In this document: positions 21,919 through 35,800 of the stretch, piece after piece
Layout of the letters: each line of letters starts with the position of its first letter
Position numbering within the stretch: the stretch's first letter is position 1
NCBI GenBank assembly: GCA_035222895.1
Contig: JAVYIG010006528.1
Coordinates: 1 to 64,000 of the forward strand
Source of the DNA: Strongylocentrotus droebachiensis
Lineage: Eukaryota; Echinodermata; Echinoidea; Camarodonta; Strongylocentrotidae
Reading direction: 5' to 3'
DNA: 64,000 bases
Notes under the pieces: model-generated
Seen by the model: only the letters and a program-made list of their open reading frames with translations
Databases searched by the model: none
What the model was told of the DNA's origin: nothing
Position numbers and translations under genes: made by a program

Positions 21919-23808
21919 GAGCTCGAGCGCAACATAATGATACTACTTAGGAGACAATAGCATTCTTTTTAAGAAAGTTATTTGCAAATGGGATCACAAA
22001 CTAAAAAAAATGCTTCAAATGACTCTTGTATTGCGCATTATGACAGTATATACGCGATTTAATCGTTTTCGACATTGCGCAAAAAATAAAGATGAGAAAG
22101 GTAAAAACCGATGGCGCGAACAGATAGAGGAGCTCGAGCGCAACATAATGATACCACTTAGGAGACCATAGCATTCTTTTTAAGAAAGATATTTGCACAT
22201 GGGATCACAAACTAAAAAAATGCTACAAAATGACTCTTCTACTATGCACTATTGACAGTATATACGCGATTTAATCGTTTTCGACATTGCGCAATAAATA
22301 AAGATGAGAAAGGTAAACCGATGGCGCGAACAGATAGAGGAGCTCGAGCGCAACATAATGATACTACTTAGGAGACAATAGCATTCTTTTTAAGAAAGTT
22401 ATTTGCAAATGGGATCACAAACTAAAAAAAAATGCTTCAAATGACTCTTGTATTGCGCATTATGACAGTATATACGCGATTTAATCGTTTTCGACATTGC
22501 GCAATAAATAAAGATGAGAAAGGTAAAAACCGATAGCGCGAACAGATAGAGGAGCTCGAGCGCAACATAATGATACCACTTAGGAGACCATAGCATTCTT
22601 TTCAAGAAAGATATTTGCACATGGGATCACAAACTAAAAAATGCTACAAAATGACTCTTCTACTATGCACTATTGACAGTATATACGCGATTTAATCGTT
22701 TTCGACATTGCGCAATAAATAAAGATGAGAAAGGTAAACCGATGTCGCGAACAGGTAGAGGAGCTCGAGCGCAACATAATGATACCACTTAGGAGACCAT
22801 AGCATTCTTTTTAAGAATGTTATTTGCAAATGGGATCACAAACTAAAAAAATGCTTCAAATGACTCTTGTATTGCGCACTATGACAGTATATACGCGTTT
22901 AATCTTTTTCGACATTGCGCAATAAATAAAGATGAGAAAGGTAAAAACCGATGGCGCGAACAGATAGAAGAGCTCGAGCGCAACATAATGATACCACTTA
23001 GGAGACCATAGCATTCTTTTTAAGAAAGTTATTTGCAAAAGGGATCACAAACTAAAAAAAAATGCTTCAAATGACTCTTGTATTGCGCATTATGACAGTA
23101 TATACGCGATTTAATCGTTTTCGACATTGCGCAATAAATAAAGATGAGAAAGGTAAACCGATGGCGCGAACAGATAGAGGAGCTCGAGCGCAACATAATG
23201 ATACCACTTAGGAGACCATAGCATTCTTTTTAAGAAAGATATTTGCACATGGGATCACAAACTAAAAAAATGCTACAAATGACTCTTCTACTATGCACTA
23301 TTGACAGTATATACGCGATTTAATCGTTTTCGACATTGCGCAATAAATAAAGATGAGAAAGGTAAACCGATGTCGCGAACAGGAAGAGGAGCTCGAGCGC
23401 AACATAATGATACCACTTAGGAGACCATAGCATTCTTTTTAAGAAAGTTATTTGCAAAAGGGATCACAAACTAAAAAAAAATGCTTCAAATGACTCTTGT
23501 ATTGCGCATTATGACAGTATATACGCGATTTAATCGTTTTCGACATTGCGCAAAAAATAAAGATGAGAAAGGTAAACCGATGGCGCGAACAGATAGAGGA
23601 GCTCGAGCGCAACATAATGATACTACTTAGGAGACAATAGCATTCTTTTTAAGAAAGTTATTTGCAAATGGGATCACAAACTAAAAAAAAATGCTTCAAA
23701 TGACTCTTGTATTGCGCATTATGACAGTATATACGCGATTTAATCGTTTTCGACATTGCGCAATAACAAAAGATGAGAAAGGTAAACCGATGTCGCGAAC
23801 AGGTAGAG
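21919..23808 (+). repeat. Variant cassette of nine monomers, copy 1
   Basis: Order is m5, Bx (22,130), m10' (22,340), m11 (22,552), m12' (22,761), m3' (22,970), m13 (23,180), m14 (23,389), m15' (23,599). It replaces m5-m15 of the reference. Marks are GATAGCGCG in m10', CGTTTAATCTTTTT and AGATAGAAGAG in m12', and AATAACAAAAG in m15'. Bx is class B but carries the class A-like tail GATGGCGCG. It is matched at 57,690-59,580. Confidence 0.9.
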
Positions 23809-24860
23809 GAGCTCGAGCGCAACATAAAATACCACTTAGGAGACCATAGCATTCTTTTTAAGAAAGTAATTTGCAAAAGGGATCACAAACTAAAAAAAAA
23901 TGCTTCAAATGACTCTTGTATTGCGCATTATGACAGTATATACGCGATTTAATCGTTTTCGACATTGCGCAAAAAATAAAGATGAGAAAGGTAAACCGAT
24001 GGCGCGAACAGATAGAGGAGCTCGAGCGCAACATAATGATAATACTTAGGAGACAATAGCATTCTTTTTCAGAAAGTTATTTGCAAATGGGATCACAAAC
24101 TAAAAAAAAATGCTTCAAATGACTCTTGTATTGCGCATTATGACAGTATATACGCGATTTAATCGTTTTCGACATTGCGCAATAACAAAAGATGAGAAAG
24201 GTAAAAACCGATGTCGCGAACAGGTAGAGGAGCTCGAGCGCAACATAATGATACCACTTAGGAGACCATAGCATTCGTTTTAAGAAAGTTATTTGCAAAT
24301 GGGATCACAAACTAAAAAAAATGCTTCAAATGACTCTTGTATTGCGCACTATGACAGTATATAAGCAATTTAATCGTTTTCGACACAGCGCAATAAATAA
24401 AGATGAGAAAGGTAAACCGATGGCGCGAACAGATAGAGGAGCTCGAGCGCAACATAATGATACTACTTAGGAGACAATAGCATTCTTTTTAAGAAAGTTA
24501 TTTGCAAATGGGATCACAAACTAAAAAAAAATGCTTCAAATGACTCTTGTATTGCGCATTATGACAGTATATACGCGATTTAATCGTTTTCGACATTGCG
24601 CAATAAATAAAGATGAGAAAGGTAAAAACCGATGGCGCGAACAGATAGAGGAGCTCGAGCGCAACATAATGATACCACTTAGGAGACCATAGCATTCTTT
24701 TTAAGAAAGATATTTGCACATGGGATCACAAACTAAAAAAATGCTACAAAATGACTCTTCTACTATGCACTATTGACAGTATATACGCGATTTAATCGTT
24801 TTCGACATTGCGCAATAAATAAAGATGAGAAAGGTAAACCGATGTCGCGAACAGGTAGAG

Positions 24861-26123
24861 GAGCTCGAGCGCAACATAATGATACCACTTAGGAGACCAT
24901 AGCATTCTTTTTAAGAAAGTTATTTGCAAAAGGGATCACAAACTAAAAAAAAATGCTTCAAATGACTCTTGTATTGCGCATTATGACAGTATATACGCGA
25001 TTTAATCGTTTTCGACATTGCGCAAAAAATAAAGATGAGAAAGGTAAACCGATGGCGCGAACAGATAGAGGAGCTCGAGCGCAACATAATGATACTACTT
25101 AGGAGACAATAGCATTCTTTTTAAGAAAGTTATTTGCAAATGGGATCACAGACTAAAAAAAAATGCTTCAAATGACTCTTGTATTGCGCATTATGACAGT
25201 ATATACGCGATTTAATCGTTTTCGACATTGCGCAATAAATAAAGATGAGAAAGGTAAAAACCGATGGCGCGAACAGATAGAGGAGCTCGAGCGCAACATA
25301 ATGATACCACTTAGGAGACCATAGCATTCTTTTTAAGAAAGATATTTGCACATGGGATCACAAACTAAAAAAATGCTACAAAATGACTCTTCTACTATGC
25401 ACTATTGACAGTATATACGCGATTTAATCGTTTTCGACATTGCGCAATAAATAAAGATGAGAAAGGTAAACCGATGTCGCGAACAGGTAGAGGAGCTCGA
25501 GCGCAACATAATGATACCACTTAGGAGACCATAGCATTCTTTTTAAGAAAGTTATTTGCAAAAGGGATCACAAACTAAAAAAAATGCTTCAAATGACTCT
25601 TGTATTGCGCATTATGACAGTATATACGCGATTTAATCGTTTTCGACATTGCGCAAAAAATAAAGATGAGAAAGGTAAACCGATGGCGCGAACAGATAGA
25701 GGAGCTCGAGCGCAACATAATGATACTACTTAGGAGACAATAGCATTCTTTTTAAGAAAGTTATTTGCAAATGGGATCACAGACTAAAAAAAAATGCTTC
25801 AAATGACTCTTGTATTGCGCATTATGACAGTATATACGCGATTTAATCGTTTTCGACATTGCGCAATAAATAAAGATGAGAAAGGTAAAAACCGATGGCG
25901 CGAACAGATAGAGGAGCTCGAGCGCAACATAATGATACCACTTAGGAGACCATAGCATTCTTTTTAAGAAAGATATTTGCACATGGGATCACAAACTAAA
26001 AAAATGCTACAAAATGACTCTTCTACTATGCACTATTGACAGTATATACGCGATTTAATCGTTTTCGACATTGCGCAATAAATAAAGATGAGAAAGGTAA
26101 ACCGATGTCGCGAACAGGTAGAG
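24861..26123 (+). repeat. Tandem duplication of trimer m21-m22-m23
   Basis: 24,861-25,492 and 25,493-26,123 are two consecutive m21-m22-m23 trimers, each with the m22 mark ATCACAGACT. They are followed by m24-m26. The second m21 has an A-run one base shorter. Confidence 0.9.
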
Positions 26124-27596
26124 GAGCTCGAGCGCAACATAATGATACCACTTAGGAGACCATAGCATTCTTTTTAAGAAAGTTATTTGCAAAAGGGATC
26201 ACAAACTTTAAAAAAATGCTTCAAATGACTCTTGTATTGCGCATTATGACAGTATATACGCGATTTAATCGTTTTCGACATTGCGCAAAAAATAAAGATG
26301 AGAAAGGTAAACCGATGGCGCGAACAGATAGAGGAGCTCGAGCGCAACATAATGATACTACTTAGGAGACAATAGCATTCTTTTTAAGAAAGTTATTTGC
26401 AAATGGGATCACAAACTAAAAAAAAATGCTTCAAATGACTCTTGTATTGCGCATTATGACAGTATATACGCGATTTAATCGTTTTCGACATTGCGCAATA
26501 AATAAAGATGAGAAAGGTAAAAACCGATGGCGCGAACAGATAGAGGAGCTCGAGCGCAACATAATGATACCACTTAGGAGACCATAGCATTCTTTTCAAG
26601 AAAGATATTTGCACATGGGATCACAAACTAAAAAAATGCTACAAAATGACTCTTCTACTATGCACTATTGACAGTATATACGCGATTTAATCGTTTTCGA
26701 CATTGCGCAATAAATAAAGATGAGAAAGGTAAAAACCGATGTCGCGAACAGGTAGAGGAGCTCGAGCGCAACATAATGATACCACTTAGGAGACCATAGC
26801 ATTCTTTTTAAGAAAGTTATTTGCAAATGGGATCACAAACTAAAAAAATGCTTCAAATGACTCTTGTATTGCGCACTATGACAGTATATACGCGATTTAA
26901 TCGTTTTCGACATTGTGCAATAAATAAAGATGAGAAAGGTAAAAACCGATGACGCGAACAGATAGAGGAGCTCGAGCGCAACATAATGATACCACTTAGG
27001 AGACCATAGCATTCTTTTTAAGAAAGTTATTTGCAAAAGGGATCACAAACTTTAAAAAAATGCTTCAAATGACTCTTGTATTGCGCATTATGACAGTATA
27101 TACGCGATTTAATCGTTTTCGACATTGCGCAATAAATAAAGATGAGAAAGGTAAACCGATGGCGCGAACAGATAGAGGAGCTCGAGCGCAACATAATGAT
27201 ACCACTTAGGAGACCATAGCATTCTTTTTAAGAAAGTTATTTGCAAAAGGGATCACAAACTAAAAAAAATGCTTCAAATGACTCTTGTATTGCGCATTAT
27301 GACAGTATATACGCGATTTAATCGTTTTCGACATTGCGCAATAAATAAAGATGAGAAAGGTAAACCGATGGCGCGAACAGATAGAGGAGCTCGAGCGCAA
27401 CATAATGATACCACTTAGGAGACCATAGCATTCTTTTTAAGAAAGATATTTGCACATGGGATCACAAACTAAAAAAAATGCTACAAATGACTCTTCTACT
27501 ATGCACTATTGACAGTATATACGCGATTTAATCGTTTTCGACATTGTGCAATAAATAAAGATGAGAAAGGTAAACCGATGGCGCGAACAGATAGAG

Positions 27597-27808
27597 GAGC
27601 TCGAGCGCCACATAATGATACTACTTAGGAGACAATAGCATTCTTTTTAAGAAAGTTATTTGCAAATGGGATCACAAACTAAAAAAAAATGCTTCAAATG
27701 ACTCTTGTATTGCGCATTATGACAGTATATACGCGATTTAATCGTTTTCGACATTGCGCAATAAATAAAGATGAGAAAGGTAAAAACCGAAGGCGCGAAC
27801 AGATAGAG
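27597..27808 (+). repeat. Hybrid monomer m5/m6
   Basis: It starts with CGCCACATAATGATACT and GACAATAG (m5) and ends with GCGCAATAAA and CCGAAGGCG (m6). It is followed directly by m7. One monomer was deleted. Confidence 0.88.
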
Positions 27809-28229
27809 GAGCTCGAGCGCAACATAATGATACCACTTAGGAGACCATAGCATTCTTTTCAAGAAAGATATTTGCACATGGGATCACAAACTAAAAAAAT
27901 GCTACAAATGACTCTTCTACTATGCACTATTGACAGTATATACGCGATTTAATCGTTTTCGACATTGCGCAATAAATAAAGATGAGAAAGGTAAACCGAT
28001 GTCGCGAACAGGTAGAGGAGCTCGAGCGCAACATAATGATACCACTTAGGAGACCATAGCATTCTTTTTAAGAAAGTTATTTGCAAATGGGATCACAAAC
28101 TAAAAAAAAATGCTTCAAATGACTCTTGTATTGCGCACTATGACAGTATATACGCGATTTAATCGTTTTCGACATTGCGCAATAAATAAAGATGAGAAAG
28201 GTAAAAACCGATGTCTCGAACATGTAGAG

Positions 28230-28439
28230 GAGCTCGAGCGCAACATAATGATACCACTTAGGAGACCATAGCATTCTTTTTAAGAAAGTTATTTGCAAAT
28301 GGGATCACAAACTAAAAAATATGCTTCAAATGACTCTTGTATTGCGCACTATGACAGTATATAGGCAATTTAATCGTTTTCGACACAGCGCAATAAATAA
28401 AGATGAGAAAGGTAAAACCGATGGCGCGAACAGATAGAG
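28230..28439 (+). repeat. Hybrid monomer m9/m10
   Basis: The body is m9 (AAAAAATATGC, TATATAGGCA, CACAGCG) but m11 follows directly. The tail A-run is four, between the three of m9 and the five of m10, which may place the exchange in or beside that run. Slippage plus clean loss of m10 is an alternative. Confidence 0.75.
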
Positions 28440-29066
28440 GAGCTCGAGCGCAACATAATGATACCACTTAGGAGACCATAGCATTCTTTTCAAGAAAGAT
28501 ATTTGCACATGGGATCACAAACTAAAAAATGCTACAAAATGACTCTTCTACTATGCACTATTGACAGTATATACGCGATTTAATCGTTTTCGACATTGCG
28601 CAATAAATAAAGATGAGAAAAGTAAACCGATGTCGCGAACAGGTAGAGGAGCTCGAGCGCAACATAATGATACCACTTAGGAGACCATAGCATTCTTTTT
28701 AAGAATGTTATTTGCAAATGGGATCACAAACTAAAAAAAATGCTTCAAATGACTCTTGTATTGCGCATTATGACAGTATATACGCGATTTAATCGTTTTC
28801 GACATTGCGCAATAAATAAAGATGAGAAAGGTAAACCGATGGCGCGAACAGATAGAGGAGCTCGAGCGCAACATAATGATACCACTTAGGAGACCATAGC
28901 ATTCTTTTTAAGAAAGATATTTGCACATGGGATCACAAACTAAAAAAATGCTACAAATGACTCTTCTACTATGCACTATTGACAGTATATACGCGATTTA
29001 ATCGTTTTCGACATTGCGCAATAAATAAAGATGAGAAAGGTAAACCGATGTCGCGAACAGGAAGAG

Positions 29067-29276
29067 GAGCTCGAGCGCAACATAATGATACCACTTAGGA
29101 GACCATAGCATTCTTTTTAAGAAAGTTATTTGCAAAAGGGATCACAAACTAAAAAAAAATGCTTCAAATGACTCTTGTATTGCGCATTATGACAGTATAT
29201 ACGCGATTTAATCGTTTTCGACATTGCGCAAAAAATAAAGATGAGAAAGGTAAACCGATGGCGCGAACAGATAGAG
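29067..29276 (+). repeat. m14/m21 deletion joint
   Basis: This monomer follows m13 (as m14 should) and precedes m22 with ATCACAGACT (as m21 should). Since m14 and m21 share the same consensus, a 7-monomer deletion between them leaves no visible scar. Confidence 0.82.
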
Positions 29277-30332
29277 GAGCTCGAGCGCAACATAATGATA
29301 CTACTTAGGAGACAATAGCATTCTTTTTAAGAAAGTTATTTGCAAATGGGATCACAGACTAAAAAAAAATGCTTCAAATGACTCTTGTATTGCGCATTAT
29401 GACAGTATATACGCGATTTAATCGTTTTCGACATTGCGCAATAAATAAAGATGAGAAAGGTAAAAACCGATGGCGCGAACAGATAGAGGAGCTCGAGCGC
29501 AACATAATGATACCACTTAGGAGACCATAGCATTTTTTTTAAGAAAGATATTTGCACATGGGATCACAAACTAAAAAAATGCTACAAAATGACTCTTCTA
29601 CTATGCACTATTGACAGTATATACGCGATTTAATCGTTTTCGACATTGCGCAATAAATAAAGATGAGAAAGGTAAACCGATGTCGCGAACAGGTAGAGGA
29701 GCTCGAGCGCAACATAATGATACCACTTAGGAGACCATAGCATTCTTTTTAAGAAAGTTATTTGCAAAAGGGATCACAAACTTTAAAAAAATGCTTCAAA
29801 TGACTCTTGTATTGCGCATTATGACAGTATATACGCGATTTAATCGTTTTCGACATTGCGCAAAAAATAAAGATGAGAAAGGTAAACCGATGGCGCGAAC
29901 AGATAGAGGAGCTCGAGCGCAACATAATGATACTACTTAGGAGACAATAGCATTCTTTTTAAGAAAGTTATTTGCAAATGGGATCACAAACTAAAAAAAA
30001 ATGCTTCAAATGACTCTTGTATTGCGCATTATGACAGTATATACGCGATTTAATCGTTTTCGACATTGCGCAATAAATAAAGATGAGAAAGGTAAAAACC
30101 GATGGCGCGAACAGATAGAGGAGCTCGAGCGCAACATAATGATACCACTTAGGAGACCATAGCATTCTTTTCAAGAAAGATATTTGCACATGGGATCACA
30201 AACTAAAAAAATGCTACAAAATGACTCTTCTACTATGCACTATTGACAGTATATACGCGATTTAATCGTTTTCGACATTGCGCAATAAATAAAGATGAGA
30301 AAGGTAAAAACCGATGTCGCGAACAGGTAGAG

Positions 30333-32856
30333 GAGCTCGAGCGCAACATAATGATACCACTTAGGAGACCATAGCATTCTTTTTAAGAAAGTTATTTGCA
30401 AATGGGATCACAAACTAAAAAAAATGCTTCAAATGACTCTTGTATTGCGCACTATGACAGTATATACGCGATTTAATCGTTTTCGACATTGTGCAATAAA
30501 TAAAGATGAGAAAGGTAAAAACCGATGACGCGAACAGATAGAGGAGCTCGAGCGCAACATAATGATACCACTTAGGAGACCATAGCATTCTTTTTAAGAA
30601 AGTTATTTGCAAAAGGGATCACAAACTTTAAAAAAATGCTTCAAATGACTCTTGTATTGCGCATTATGACAGTATATACGCGATTTAATCGTTTTCGACA
30701 TTGCGCAATAAATAAAGATGAGAAAGGTAAACCGATGGCGCGAACAGATAGAGGAGCTCGAGCGCAACATAATGATACCACTTAGGAGACCATAGCATTC
30801 TTTTTAAGAAAGTTATTTGCAAAAGGGATCACAAACTAAAAAAAAATGCTTCAAATGACTCTTGTATTGCGCATTATGACAGTATATACGCGATTTAATC
30901 GTTTTCGACATTGCGCAATAAATAAAGATGAGAAAGGTAAACCGATGGCGCGAACAGATAGAGGAGCTCGAGCGCAACATAATGATACCACTTAGGAGAC
31001 CATAGCATTCTTTTTAAGAAAGATATTTGCACATGGGATCACAAACTAAAAAAATGCTACAAATGACTCTTCTACTATGCACTATTGACAGTATATACGC
31101 GATTTAATCGTTTTCGACATTGTGCAATAAATAAAGATGAGAAAGGTAAACCGATGGCGCGAACAGATAGAGGAGCTCGAGCGCCACATAATGATACTAC
31201 TTAGGAGACAATAGCATTCTTTTTAAGAAAGTTATTTGCAAATGGGATCACAAACTAAAAAAAAATGCTTCAAATGACTCTTGTATTGCGCATTATGACA
31301 GTATATACGCGATTTAATCGTTTTCGACATTGCGCAAAAAATAAAGATGAGAAAGGTAAAAACCGATGGCGCGAACAGATAGAGGAGCTCGAGCGCAACA
31401 TAATGATACCACTTAGGAGACCATAGCATTCTTTTTAAGAAAGTTATTTGCAAATGGGATCACAAACTAAAAAAAAATGCTTCAAATGACTCTTGTATTG
31501 CGCATTATGACAGTATATACGCGATTTAATCGTTTTCGACATTGCGCAATAAATAAAGATGAGAAAGGTAAAAACCGAAGGCGCGAACAGATAGAGGAGC
31601 TCGAGCGCAACATAATGATACCACTTAGGAGACCATAGCATTCTTTTCAAGAAAGATATTTGCACATGGGATCACAAACTAAAAAAATGCTACAAATGAC
31701 TCTTCTACTATGCACTATTGACAGTATATACGCGATTTAATCGTTTTCGACATTGCGCAATAAATAAAGATGAGAAAGGTAAACCGATGTCGCGAACAGG
31801 TAGAGGAGCTCGAGCGCAACATAATGATACCACTTAGGAGACCATAGCATTCTTTTTAAGAAAGTTATTTGCAAATGGGATCACAAACTAAAAAAAAATG
31901 CTTCAAATGACTCTTGTATTGCGCACTATGACAGTATATACGCGATTTAATCGTTTTCGACATTGCGCAATAAATAAAGATGAGAAAGGTAAAAACCGAT
32001 GTCTCGAACATGTAGAGGAGCTCGAGCGCAACATAATGATACCACTTAGGAGACCATAGCATTCTTTTTAAGAAAGTTATTTGCAAATGGGATCACAAAC
32101 TAAAAAATATGCTTCAAATGACTCTTGTATTGCGCACTATGACAGTATATAGGCAATTTAATCGTTTTCGACACAGCGCAATAAATAAAGATGAGAAAGG
32201 TAAACCGATGGCGCGAACAGATAGAGGAGCTCGAGCGCAACATAATGATACTACTTAGGAGACAATAGCATTCTTTTTAAGAAAGTTATTTGCAAATGGG
32301 ATCACAAACTAAAAAAAAATGCTTCAAATGACTCTTGTATTGCGCATTATGACAGTATATACGCGATTTAATCGTTTTCGACATTGCGCAATAAATAAAG
32401 ATGAGAAAGGTAAAAACCGATGGCGCGAACAGATAGAGGAGCTCGAGCGCAACATAATGATACCACTTAGGAGACCATAGCATTCTTTTCAAGAAAGATA
32501 TTTGCACATGGGATCACAAACTAAAAAATGCTACAAAATGACTCTTCTACTATGCACTATTGACAGTATATACGCGATTTAATCGTTTTCGACATTGCGC
32601 AATAAATAAAGATGAGAAAGGTAAACCGATGTCGCGAACAGGTAGAGGAGCTCGAGCGCAACATAATGATACCACTTAGGAGACCATAGCATTCTTTTTA
32701 AGAAAGATATTTGCACATGGGATCACAAACTAAAAAAATGCTACAAATGACTCTTCTACTATGCACTATTGACAGTATATACGCGATTTAATCGTTTTCG
32801 ACATTGCGCAATAAATAAAGATGAGAAAGGTAAACCGATGTCGCGAACAGGAAGAG
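30333..32856 (+). repeat. HOR copy 6, 12 monomers, shortest copy
   Basis: Order is m1-m11, m13, then straight to the m1 of the next copy. It lacks m12 and all of m14-m26. The m13 tail with its diagnostic ACAGGAAG abuts m1 at 32,857. Length is 2,524 bp. Confidence 0.87.
32439..32856 (+). repeat. m11-m13 joint followed by jump to m1
   Basis: m11 (32,439-32,647, A6 run) is joined to m13 (32,648-32,856, tail ACAGGAAG) without m12. m1 then follows at 32,857. The m11-m13 joint also occurs near 35,172 and 45,061, so it is inherited by several copies. The m13-m1 joint is unique in the window. Confidence 0.87.
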
Positions 32857-35800
32857 GAGCTCGAGCGCAACATAATGATACCACTTAGGAGACCATAGCA
32901 TTCTTTTTAAGAAAGTTATTTGCAAATGGGATCACAAACTAAAAAAAATGCTTCAAATGACTCTTGTATTGCGCACTATGACAGTATATACGCGATTTAA
33001 TCGTTTTCGACATTGTGCAATAAATAAAGATGAGAAAGGTAAAAACCGATGACGCGAACAGATAGAGGAGCTCGAGCGCAACATAATGATACCACTTAGG
33101 AGACCATAGCATTCTTTTTAAGAAAGTTATTTGCAAAAGGGATCACAAACTTTAAAAAAATGCTTCAAATGACTCTTGTATTGCGCATTATGACAGTATA
33201 TACGCGATTTAATCGTTTTCGACATTGCGCAATAAATAAAGATGAGAAAGGTAAACCGATGGCGCGAACAGATAGAGGAGCTCGAGCGCAACATAATGAT
33301 ACCACTTAGGAGACCATAGCATTCTTTTTAAGAAAGTTATTTGCAAAAGGGATCACAAACTAAAAAAAAATGCTTCAAATGACTCTTGTATTGCGCATTA
33401 TGACAGTATATACGCGATTTAATCGTTTTCGACATTGCGCAATAAATAAAGATGAGAAAGGTAAACCGATGGCGCGAACAGATAGAGGAGCTCGAGCGCA
33501 ACATAATGATACCACTTAGGAGACCATAGCATTCTTTTTAAGAAAGATATTTGCACATGGGATCACAAACTAAAAAAATGCTACAAATGACTCTTCTACT
33601 ATGCACTATTGACAGTATATACGCGATTTAATCGTTTTCGACATTGTGCAATAAATAAAGATGAGAAAGGTAAACCGATGGCGCGAACAGATAGAGGAGC
33701 TCGAGCGCCACATAATGATACTACTTAGGAGACAATAGCATTCTTTTTAAGAAAGTTATTTGCAAATGGGATCACAAACTAAAAAAAAATGCTTCAAATG
33801 ACTCTTGTATTGCGCATTATGACAGTATATACGCGATTTAATCGTTTTCGACATTGCGCAAAAAATAAAGATGAGAAAGGTAAAAACCGATGGCGCGAAC
33901 AGATAGAGGAGCTCGAGCGCAACATAATGATACCACTTAGGAGACCATAGCATTCTTTTTAAGAAAGTTATTTGCAAATGGGATCACAAACTAAAAAAAA
34001 ATGCTTCAAATGACTCTTGTATTGCGCATTATGACAGTATATACGCGATTTAATCGTTTTCGACATTGCGCAATAAATAAAGATGAGAAAGGTAAAAACC
34101 GAAGGCGCGAACAGATAGAGGAGCTCGAGCGCAACATAATGATACCACTTAGGAGACCATAGCATTCTTTTCAAGAAAGATATTTGCACATGGGATCACA
34201 AACTAAAAAAATGCTACAAATGACTCTTCTACTATGCACTATTGACAGTATATACGCGATTTAATCGTTTTCGACATTGCGCAATAAATAAAGATGAGAA
34301 AGGTAAACCGATGTCGCGAACAGGTAGAGGAGCTCGAGCGCAACATAATGATACCACTTAGGAGACCATAGCATTCTTTTTAAGAAAGTTATTTGCAAAT
34401 GGGATCACAAACTAAAAAAAAATGCTTCAAATGACTCTTGTATTGCGCACTATGACAGTATATACGCGATTTAATCGTTTTCGACATTGCGCAATAAATA
34501 AAGATGAGAAAGGTAAAAACCGATGTCTCGAACATGTAGAGGAGCTCGAGCGCAACATAATGATACCACTTAGGAGACCATAGCATTCTTTTTAAGAAAG
34601 TTATTTGCAAATGGGATCACAAACTAAAAAATATGCTTCAAATGACTCTTGTATTGCGCACTATGACAGTATATAGGCAATTTAATCGTTTTCGACACAG
34701 CGCAATAAATAAAGATGAGAAAGGTAAACCGATGGCGCGAACAGATAGAGGAGCTCGAGCGCAACATAATGATACTACTTAGGAGACAATAGCATTCTTT
34801 TTAAGAAAGTTATTTGCAAATGGGATCACAAACTAAAAAAAAATGCTTCAAATGACTCTTGTATTGCGCATTATGACAGTATATACGCGATTTAATCGTT
34901 TTCGACATTGCGCAATAAATAAAGATGAGAAAGGTAAAAACCGATGGCGCGAACAGATAGAGGAGCTCGAGCGCAACATAATGATACCACTTAGGAGACC
35001 ATAGCATTCTTTTCAAGAAAGATATTTGCACATGGGATCACAAACTAAAAAATGCTACAAAATGACTCTTCTACTATGCACTATTGACAGTATATACGCG
35101 ATTTAATCGTTTTCGACATTGCGCAATAAATAAAGATGAGAAAGGTAAACCGATGTCGCGAACAGGTAGAGGAGCTCGAGCGCAACATAATGATACCACT
35201 TAGGAGACCATAGCATTCTTTTTAAGAAAGATATTTGCACATGGGATCACAAACTAAAAAAATGCTACAAATGACTCTTCTACTATGCACTATTGACAGT
35301 ATATACGCGATTTAATCGTTTTCGACATTGCGCAATAAATAAAGATGAGAAAGGTAAACCGATGTCGCGAACAGGAAGAGGAGCTCGAGCGCAACATAAT
35401 GATACCACTTAGGAGACCATAGCATTCTTTTTAAGAAAGTTATTTGCAAAAGGGATCACAAACTAAAAAAAAATGCTTCAAATGACTCTTGTATTGCGCA
35501 TTATGACAGTATATACGCGATTTAATCGTTTTCGACATTGCGCAAAAAATAAATATGAGAAAGGTAAACCGATGGCGCGAACAGATAGAGGAGCTCGAGC
35601 GCAACATAATGATACTACTTAGGAGACAATAGCATTCTTTTTAAGAAAGTTATTTGCAAATGGGATCACAAACTAAAAAAAAATGCTTCAAATGACTCTT
35701 GTATTGCGCATTATGACAGTATATACGCGATTTAATCGTTTTCGACATTGCGCAATAAATAAAGATGAGAAAGGTAAACCGATGTCGCGAACAGGTAGAG

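Larger units (their letters stand above)
14150..24940 (+). repeat. Segmental duplication I, copy 1 (~10.8 kb)
   Basis: From m20 at 14,133 to m20/m21 near 24,940, every typed monomer has a partner at +35,769 to +35,772 bp, including the variant cassette. The window partner is about 49,920-60,710. Left of it the flanks differ (m19 here, m9 there). To the right, m21 follows here and m24 there. Edges are approximate. Confidence 0.85.
21079..26757 (+). repeat. HOR copy 4, 27 monomers, variant cassette
   Basis: Order is m1-m4, m5, an extra B monomer (Bx), m10', m11, m12', m3', m13, m14, m15', m16-m23, m21-m26. It combines a nine-monomer variant cassette (21,919-23,808) replacing m5-m15 with a tandem duplication of the trimer m21-m22-m23. 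The cassette recurs in copy 12. Private marks are GATAGCGCG in the tail of m10', CGTTTAATCTTTTT in m12' and AATAACAAAAG in m15'. Confidence 0.88.
26758..30332 (+). repeat. HOR copy 5, 17 monomers, three internal deletions
   Basis: Order is m1-m4, hybrid m5/m6, m7, m8, hybrid m9/m10, m11-m14, m22-m26, giving 3,575 bp. Two joints are single-monomer fusions. The third joins m14 directly to m22 and removes m15-m21; m14 and m21 share the same consensus, so that exchange point is hidden. The A-run of m1 is one base short here. Confidence 0.87.
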
